Source: Dugong dugon (lineage: Eukaryota; Chordata; Mammalia; Sirenia; Dugongidae). From it: a stretch of 64,000 nucleotides of DNA. The first letter of the stretch is position 1. The number at the start of each line of letters is the position of its first letter. Under the pieces are notes generated by a model, which made no database searches, was not told the origin of the DNA, and saw only the letters and a list, made by a program, of their open reading frames with translations. Shown in pieces: positions 34,301 to 43,300 of the stretch. A program made the translations under genes and the position numbers. The stretch is taken from assembly GCA_030035585.1 (NCBI GenBank), contig CM057462.1, positions 69,226,734-69,290,733 on the forward strand, in the 5' to 3' direction.

Positions 34301-37300
34301 AAGAATGAATGGGTAGTCAGGAAGATTAAGGAGCAGCAGCCAGTGAGAGAAGAAGAGTGTAGTGGTGTCCCTGATGCCGAGGCAGGGGAGAGCCACAAGA
34401 GCCAGTGATTTAGAGCGGCAAGGAAACCACAGAAGGACTTTGGCTTTGGCAGGTGGTAAGCTGCTGAGGACCTTGGAGGGAGAGTGGCAGCAAGTCTAGG
34501 GTGGAGTGTTCGGTGGTAGAGGCGTGATGTGGGGGTGAGGCCTGGAGAAGCCTCTTTCGGGGGCCAGAGTGTGACGGGCATGATGGGCAAGTGCACAGCA
34601 AGAGAGGGGAGAGGAGCGAGGCATCAAGAAAGGCGTTTTCTTTTTTCCAAAAGGGAAATTGTTTATGGACAGTGGTCAGGGAGCATCTCAGGTGTGGGGA
34701 TGGGATGCTGACTGGCTGGCAGAGCAACAACCTGGGAGGCTGGGATCCAGAGCACTAGGTGTGGTGTGTGATTGAACCTGGGCTGGGGAGTGGGTAGGGA
34801 TGCCTCTCCTCTGCGTTCTAGGCCAGGACAGGATGGGAGGTGGATGGAGCTGTTGGTGAGAAGTGACTCCATGTCACTGGAGTCCTCGCCCACTGGCCCC
34901 AGGTATTTCCGGGCTGAGAAGGAAGTGGTTAGAGCAGCTGAGAAAAGCGGTGGCCTGGGTGTGGGTGCCGAACAGCGTTAGGGCCCAGGGAAGAGACCTT
35001 GAATCCGTGACTCGGGGAAGGGCTGAGACTGAGTCGGATGGATGGGTGGTAAATCCTAGTGCTCAGGATGCATGGGAAAGAGGTGAAGACATGGGAGGAA
35101 GAACGGCAGTGATTGGAAAGAAAGACCAGGGATGGTGGATAGCAGGCCTTTGGTGCTGGTCAAGGCCACGTGTGGAAGGAGGGAGCGGGGAGGCAGGAGG
35201 ACAAGAGGCTGTGGCCCCGGTTCAGGGGACGGACATGGGGAGGGTCACTACAGGTACAGAGATGAAAGAACTCAGAGGCCACTGGCAGGGAGAGGCATCC
35301 CTGTGGCCGTGGACAGCCCAGGTGACGGCAGCACTCGGCAGAGGACACACCTGCCAGCTACCACCAGAGTGTTCAGTGAACCAGTGACCAGAGGGGACAG
35401 AGGGAAGGGCAGTGGACATGGCAGCACTCTCCCAGTCTGAGGATTTCATTTGTATTTTTAAGTTTGGCAAATATTTTTTCCTTTGTAATTTAATTTTTGT
35501 TCTGAATCTTTTCAAACCCACAGAAAAGCTGAAAGAATAGTGCAGTTAGCATGTGTATATCCCTTATGGTGATTAATCTGTAAGAAATTGCCACTTGGAA
35601 GAAATTTCTTTCCGTTTACCAAATCATTCTAAAATAGCCAAGGCCAGATTTGATACCAGAGGAGACGAGGATTGGTTTGGACCTCGTTTTCCATCATACA
35701 CAGGCCCCACAGTGGTGGCAGCACCCCCTCTGGAGGGGGGCGATCCGGCCATGTTATTTGGGAGGCAGAAGGGGCTGGTGGATAGGACTTGCCCCGTAGC
35801 CCCAGGCCCCTTATACCCCTTCCTTCCTCCTGCCAGCCTCTCCTGAGCCTTTTCAGCCCTCTTCCCTGCCTAACCACCCCCAACACACACAACACACACA
35901 GACACACAGACACACACACACACACACGCACACACACGCACACGCACAGTGTCTAATAGCGACAGCGCAAAAAGGTTAACAGGCTCTCTTCTCTTGCCCC
36001 CGTCGTATTTTGTTTTGTTTTTTCTCTGCAGGTTCCAGTGCCCCCAGTTGCCCGAATATCTCAAGTTAGTTTTCAAAGTTCCCGTGTTTGGGAGATACTT
36101 TGGCTTCTGTGTCTGTTTCCATCCTCTGCTTCTTTTTCCCCCTGGCCTCCCTCCATCCTTGACATCTTCTCTCCTCCTCCCTCTCCCCTTCTCACCGTCT
36201 CCTTACCGTTTTCTTTCTCCGTCCTCCTCTCTCCCCATCTTGCTTCCTCCACTGCTGTCAGTTTTCTCTCCTGCTGGCCCCTATCTCAATCTCTTTGCCT
36301 TTCTTACCTGTGGTCTCATTCTGACACCTCTTCTTTGTGCTCTCCTGTCCTTTTGTCTGTCTCTCACTTCCCTCCTGCTCTCTGTCTTCTCTGTTTCTCG
36401 CCGTTGTTCTGCCATGGTCTCTACTGTCATGAAGACTCCATCCACACATGGGGCCTGGGACCATGATTTTACCAAGTCTCTCTCATGACCACTGGCGCCA
36501 GTGAGGGGCAGGAGGGCTGTGCACAGGTCAGGCAGTGGAGCAGGTGCAGGCTGAAGAGGCCCACCACCCCCGACCCCAGAGTGACAGGAGATCAGCTCCT
36601 GTCCTGCCTCAGCCTAGGAGGAAGGAAGCCTCTCATCCTTGTTGAGCTGCACCTGCCAGGCGGGCCCTGGTGCCCCCACTCAAGCGCCGTGTCCAGGACC
36701 TGGTCCTTGTCACATGCTCACAGCACACACACTTTCCCATCCTCTCCCCACCCGCCAGCCACTGTGTGCTCCGCCACCCCTGTCGCCGCATGTGCTGCTG
36801 TCTCCATGCCACCAGTGCTCCATGGTCACACGTGTTCACATGTGCGCATACATGCATTGGGGCTGGCTTTGCCATCCCCCTTGAGCTGCACGCTGTGCCC
36901 ACTAATGCTGCCTATGTGTGCCCCATCCTCCCCAGGTATGCGGGACCACCCGCCTATCCCCATCACTGACCTGGCAGACAACATCGAGCGCCTCAAAGCC
37001 AACGATGGCCTCAAGTTCTCCCAGGAGTATGAGGTGAGATGTCCCCACCCCTGCCATGGCCTGGCCCAGGTCTAGCACCATGCCAGCTCCTGTCATGTCT
37101 CAGGTCTAGGGACTCATCAGGTCCAAGCTGTTGGTGGGGGGCTCTGGGCTTCCCCAGAACACAGAGGAGGGGTCAGCAGTGGCCAGATCCAGCTGGGGAC
37201 TGGGCTCCTCAGGTGCTGGGCCTAGGCGAGGCCCTTCTGAGCACCCTCTGGTGGCTGCCTCAGGAGATGCTTGAAAGGCTTTGAGTGCCCTGGGTCCGGA

Positions 37301-40300
37301 CGCTCAGACACATGCCTGAAAGTTAACAGAGGCACAGACACAGAGTGACAGACACACAGACACTGATCAATAATAATAGCTGTAATACCTGGCATTTGTC
37401 AGGCACTGACTGAGCTAGCACTGAGCAAGGCGCTTTGCATGTATCATCTCGTTCAGTCCCCTACAGCCCTATGAAGTGAGCACTGTTATGATCCCGTCTT
37501 AGAAATGAGGAAGCTGAGGCTCAGAAAAGGAAAGTGACTTGCCCAAAGTCAAACAGCTAATAACTAGTGGAGCCAGGACTCAGACCCAGGCCTGCCTGAT
37601 GCCTTGTGGCCTGCACATGCGTGTGTTCATGTGTGTACTCAGATCGGCACAGTGTAGGCATCATAGAGGTGGGGAGTCAGAGAACTCCGTGAGTGGAGGT
37701 CCGGGCTCGGACCTTGACTGCTGCCTGCCCAGGGCTGAGACATCAGAGCTGTGCTCCCTCGGCCTGGGTTCTGAGGGCTTCTGTCCCACCACAGCATGAC
37801 TCAGATGTCCCCAAGCCACCCACTCAGCCAAGGAAGTGCTTTGTTAGAGAAGGAGATGATAAAGCAGAGACCACCCCCCTGTCTTCTCAGAAGCACACGT
37901 GGGATGTCTCTGCCTCGTCCACAGCTGTTTCCTAACTCCTCACACAGGCTTGGCACAGGCTTCCCCTCCGTGGGTGATTGATGGACAGAGGACTGATGGG
38001 TCATTTGCTCCTCTTCTAGTCAGATGTCCACCCTCAGCTGTGTTTGGGGGATGCATCACTAGGGACCAGGATTCCCCTTCCAAGGAAGGGCTGTGAGCCA
38101 GGTAGGTTCCAGCCCAAAGAGGAAATTGAGCTTGGCAGGCAAATTGATGACCGTGTCTGCCATGAGGAGACCGTGCTGCCTTCACCTATAGAGCACCCAC
38201 TGGGGCCTGCTTTGCAGAAGGGTGTGCTGCAGGGGTAATGAGGCTTGTAAGTTGGGCTCCCTGCCTTCTTTTATCTGGCAGGGAAGGCCTTCCATGGTCT
38301 TCTGCCCAGACTCACCCAGTCCTGTCTCCCACGCCTGCCTATCCATCAGACAAGAGTGCCGCAGCCCACAAGCCTCTACACTGTGCCTCACCATCTAGGC
38401 TCCTGTCAGCCTTTGCTCACAGCATTCCCCCTTCCATCTTCTACCCACTTCTCCGCTCCTACCTGAACTATCGGTACAACACCCTTCGCCTCCAAGAAGC
38501 CACCCAGGCCTGCCATGGGCTTTCCCACGCCAAGATCCTGGCGCTCCATCATCTTTAACATTCAGTCATCCACACACATTTCTTGAGCACTTAACTGTGT
38601 CTCATTCCATGTGCCAGGTGCTGGGGTTATGGAGCCAAATGTCACCTCCACCCCGGCATGTTGGTGGGGAGGCACACATGCATACAGATCATTAACATGG
38701 AATGTTCTACTGTGACAATACGTGTAAGAGGTAGGCTGGCAGCATGGAAGCGGGAGGAGGAGGGGTGGGGTGTGCCGGTGGATCTCATGGCGTCAGTGAT
38801 GCTGGTCCTCTGGAGAGTCGTGAGGCTTGGGCCCAGATATGAGGGCACTGTGTGCTATGCTGAGAGCTTTAGGCTGTATCCATCTGTAAAATGAGGACAG
38901 TGACAGGACCTATCTTATATGAGGGTTAGATGAGGGAATACATGCAAAATGCTTAGAGCAGGGCCAGGCACGCAGTAAGTTCTCACTAAGGCTTAGCTAT
39001 CGTCATTATTATTGCAGGCGATGAAGAGTCATGGAAGACATTTAAGCAGGAAATTGATACTCAGATCTCTATTTTAGAAAGGTTGCCCTGGCTGCTGGAC
39101 AAAGAGTGGGTCAAAGTGGGGCAAGAGGGAAGAGGTAGGGAGATGCAAGCAGTGAGTTGGGGTGGCCTGGACCAAACAGTGACAACAGGTTGGAGGAGCC
39201 GAGTGGTGTCTAGTCATCTGTCCATCAGTCATTTAACTGAGGGGGAGCCTGTGCCAGGCCTGTGGGAGGAGCTGGGAAACAGCGGTTGATGAGGCAGACA
39301 TTCCACATGTTCTTCTGAGAGGATGGGGTCTCTACTTTTTTACCTCTGTCTCTAACAATGCCTCTTCTCACTGGGTGGGTGGCTTGTGGACATTCTGAGA
39401 CACCAGGACATGGAGAATGGTTGGATAGGGGCACCGAGGGGTTATTGAGGACTTGTAGGTTCTGCCTTGGCCTTCTGGGTGGATGGGCAGTGGTGCCATT
39501 CACGGAGATGGAGTCCTGGCAGGAGAGGAAGGGAGAGCTGATAAACTCAGCTTTGAAAGGGTTGAGACTGAAGGACCTGTGGACCTCCAGGTGGAGGCAT
39601 CCAGGGGGCTGTCAGGTATTCAGATCTGTAGCTCAGGGGAGAGCTATGGGCTGCAGCTGGGTTCTGGGCAGCTCCAGCATATGGATGTAAGAATCCTGGG
39701 AGCAAATGCGGTCGTCCTGAGAAGGCTGTAGAGCGAGGAGAGAAGAGGCCCTGGAATGAGCCCTGGGGGAGCTCTGTGTCCTGCCTACGGGAGGGGCAGG
39801 GGAGAGGAGAGGAGACAGAGAAGGGACAGCCAGGAGGGAGGAGGCATGCCGGGCAAGGTGGAGCAGTGGTGTCCAGAGCCCTCGCAGTGTCTGTGGCTGC
39901 AGAACTGTTTGCCATTGCTTCCGCCTTGTTCTGTGCTCCTGTTTCCTTAGATGGGTGTAGGGCTTGAGGGACCTTTCCCTGCCCCTACCCCACCTCAGAC
40001 CACTCTATTGGGAAGGTGATTTGGTACCATGGTCCATTGCCTTCTGGACAGGCAGTGGTCCGAGGTGTGGCAGCCTCTGAGCCCCATGGCTGGCCAGGGA
40101 GGTGGTGGTCACCCTTCACTGGCATTGGGGGACAGAGGAGCTGGCTGTGGCCTGAGTGGCCAAGGCAGGGTGTGAGCACCACCTGAAAGGCCGGGTCCCC
40201 ACAGGAGAGGTAGGTAGACCTCACCTCTGATGCCACGCCACCTGCCCTCTCTTCCCATGCAGTCCATTGACCCTGGACAGCAATTCACGTGGGAGAATTC

Positions 40301-43300
40301 CAACCTGGAGGTGAACAAGCCCAAGAACCGCTATGCAAATGTCATTGCCTACGACCACTCTCGAGTCATCCTCACCTCCATCGATGGTGAGCTATCCCCT
40401 TGCTGTCCTCCCCCTTGCTGGCTGGGGTAACATTTCACCCTACAGAAGGGACCTTCGAGTCCCAGGGCTGCACTGCGGGGCGGTGGACTGAGCTGGGGGC
40501 TCCGGGATAATGCCTTCCTACATCCTTTCCCGTCCAACAGGTGTCCCTGGGAGTGACTACATCAATGCCAACTACATCGATGGCTACCGCAAGCAGAATG
40601 CCTACATTGCCACACAGGGGCCCCTGCCTGAGACCATGGGTGACTTCTGGCGGATGGTGTGGGAACAGCGCACAGCCACTGTGGTCATGATGACACGGCT
40701 GGAGGAGAAGTCCCGGGTAAGCCTGCAGGGCCCTACCAGGAGGCAGGCTGAGAGCTACTCATCTTCCGGGTGATTTTGGGCACCTCTTCTGTCCCTGGGG
40801 AAAGAGGTTCCTTAGGGTATTCCCCAAGTGCTGTTGTTTTCCTGGGGTGTTAACATGGTCCCCGGATACTGGAGTGTTCCTGGGTGTTAGTATGTTCCCC
40901 AGATACTTGAATGTTTTAGGAGTATTAGCATGTTTCCCAGATACTGGTATACTTCTGGGATGTTAGCGTGTTCCCCAGATACTGGAGTGTTCCTAGGGTA
41001 TTAGCATGTTCCCCAGACACTGGAGTGTTCCTGGGATGTTAGCATGTTCCTCAGGCACTGGAATGTTTGTGGGCTATTAGCGTGTTCCCTAGATATTTTA
41101 ATGTTTCTGGGCTATTAGCATGTTCCCCAGATACTGGGGTGTTGCGGGGATGTTAGCATGTTCCCCAGATGCTAGTGGGCTCCTAGGATGGTAATATGAT
41201 TTGCCAGATGCTGTCATTCTCTGGGAATGTTAATATGTTCCCCAGCTGTTGGTATGTTCCCGGGATGTTCACATGTTCCCCAGATGCTGATGTGTTCCTG
41301 GGGTACTAATACATCTCCTAAGTTAATCAGTGGAAAGAGCTGCTGTATCTGCTTTTGTACTGCAAAGCATTGACTGGAACGTAAAATTTACATAGCTTGA
41401 AAATGACACATAAATGTTATGGGTAAATTTGGCAGAAAATGTGCCTGGTGCGATCCGGTCATGAATAAATAAATTTCAATTACGACCGTCATTCCACAAG
41501 CTAGGGTGGGGGTGGGGACATAGCACAAGGACCTGGTATGGCGTGTTTTTGGGTAGGAAGACAGTGGATCTGGGAGTTCAGGGCTGGGACCTTGCAGCCA
41601 GGTAGGCTATACCCTCTGACCTTCTACCCCTGGGTCCCTTACCATCTGACCTATTGGGCACCCTCTAAACGTCATCACCCTCAACCCTGCCCCTGCTTGT
41701 CCCTTTGCAGGTAAAGTGTGATCAGTACTGGCCGGTTCGTGGTGCTGAGACCTATGGCCTCATTCAGGTGACCCTGCTGGACACAGTGGAGCTAGCCACC
41801 TATACGGTGCGCACTTTCGCACTCCACAAGGTACGCTTCCCCCCACCCCCACCCCCCTGCCGTGCCCACACCCTGCCCCTGGTCATGTAAGGGCAGGGGC
41901 CTGAGCATGGTATGCTGGTGAAAGTGGGAGCCCCGTGTGTTAGAGGGTCAGTGGCTTGGAAGTGTTTGAATCAGTGTGGGCGGCCTTTGGCTTGGGTGGA
42001 ATGTGTGAGGACAGCAGTGCAAGCTCCTTCAAGCTGCCTCATGTCATTTCTGAGTCTATCAGAGGGCAGTGGGTCTGACCTCAGAGGTCAGGTCATTGTG
42101 GCCTTAGTCTGTAGCAGGGAGACTCCTAGTTACACCGTCTCTCTGCACCTTCCTCCCCAGAGTGGCTCCAGTGAGAAGCGGGAGCTGCGTCAGTTCCAGT
42201 TCATGGCCTGGCCAGACCACGGGGTCCCCGAGTACCCAACCCCCATCCTGGCCTTCCTGCGGCGGGTCAAGGCCTGCAACCCGCTAGATGCAGGGCCCAT
42301 GGTGGTGCACTGCAGGTGAGGGGTACAGTGCCCCCAAAGGGAGTGGGTGGGTGGGGTGGACCTGCGCTCAAGCTGAGCTCGTGTCCTGCAGCGCGGGCGT
42401 GGGCCGCACAGGCTGCTTCATCGTTATTGACGCCATGCTGGAGCGGATGAAGCACGAGAAGACGGTCGACATCTACGGCCATGTGACGTGCATGCGATCA
42501 CAGCGGAACTACATGGTGCAGACGGAGGACCAGTACGTGTTCATCCATGAGGCGCTGCTGGAGGCTGCCACGTGTGGGCACACGGAGGTGCCTGCTCGCA
42601 ACCTCTACGCCCACATCCAGAAGCTGGGCCAAGTGCCTCCTGGGGAGAGCGTTACTGCCATGGAGCTTGAGTTTAAGGTGGGGCCCTGGGGAGGGCCTGG
42701 CTGGGCTCCAGGGGCCTGGACTGGGTCATGGGACTATCTCCCAGGCAGCTGTGCCTGACCAGCCCTTCCCTCTCACCAGTTGCTGGCCAGCTCCAAGGCC
42801 CACACGTCCCGCTTCATCAGCGCCAACCTGCCCTGCAACAAGTTCAAGAACCGCCTGGTGAACATCATGCCATATGAGCTGACCCGTGTGTGTCTGCAGC
42901 CCATCCGTGGCGTGGAGGGCTCTGATTACATCAACGCCAGCTTCCTGGATGGCTATAGGTCAGCATGTTTGTGACTGCCCACCACGCCCGGTGGATACCC
43001 AGGCCTGCGCCTGGTCTGCTGGGGGGCCCAGCAGAGTAGGGCTAGTCCAGAAAACCAGAGTGGGCTGGATAGAGCAGTGAGAGCTTCCTGGAGGAGGGGC
43101 GACTTGCCAGTCTTAGGGGAGGGCCTGTGGGCAGCAGCAGCTTCAGCATGTACAGTCTTGTGTCCTCCCCCAGACAGCAGAAGGCCTACATAGCCACTCA
43201 GGGGCCTCTGGCAGAGAGCACCGAGGACTTCTGGCGCATGCTCTGGGAGCACAATTCCACCATCATCGTCATGCTGACCAAGCTTCGGGAGATGGGCAGG

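Larger units (their letters stand above)
32115..36031 (+). other. 3.9-kb intron before the LASE-a cassette
   Basis: It holds a possible 57-nt exon (32619-32675), a MER5-type relic (33095-33335), a copy of the unnamed old repeat (33740-35400), a low-GC stretch with no firm assignment (35430-35640) and a (CA)n tract (35881-35948). The 3' end is a long T-rich tract before the cassette. Confidence 0.8.
37034..40262 (+). other. 3.2-kb intron inside D1
   Basis: It contains MIR copies (37360-37600 and 38870-39015) and old unnamed repeat sequence (39030-39760). The segments 37610-38540 and 39770-40250 show no recognised element. The acceptor is cttcccatgcag. Confidence 0.8.
40717..41710 (+). other. 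Intron with a minisatellite and an AT-rich unique block
   Basis: 994 nt. A tandem array fills 40840-41315 and a unique AT-rich block follows at 41325-41505. Both are listed separately. The acceptor is ccctttgcag. Confidence 0.9.

Noticed and set aside
36038-36488. Hydrophobic frames downstream of LASE-a
   Set aside because: They lie in the C/T-rich intronic tract. Only the first 33 nt of the region behave as an exon.
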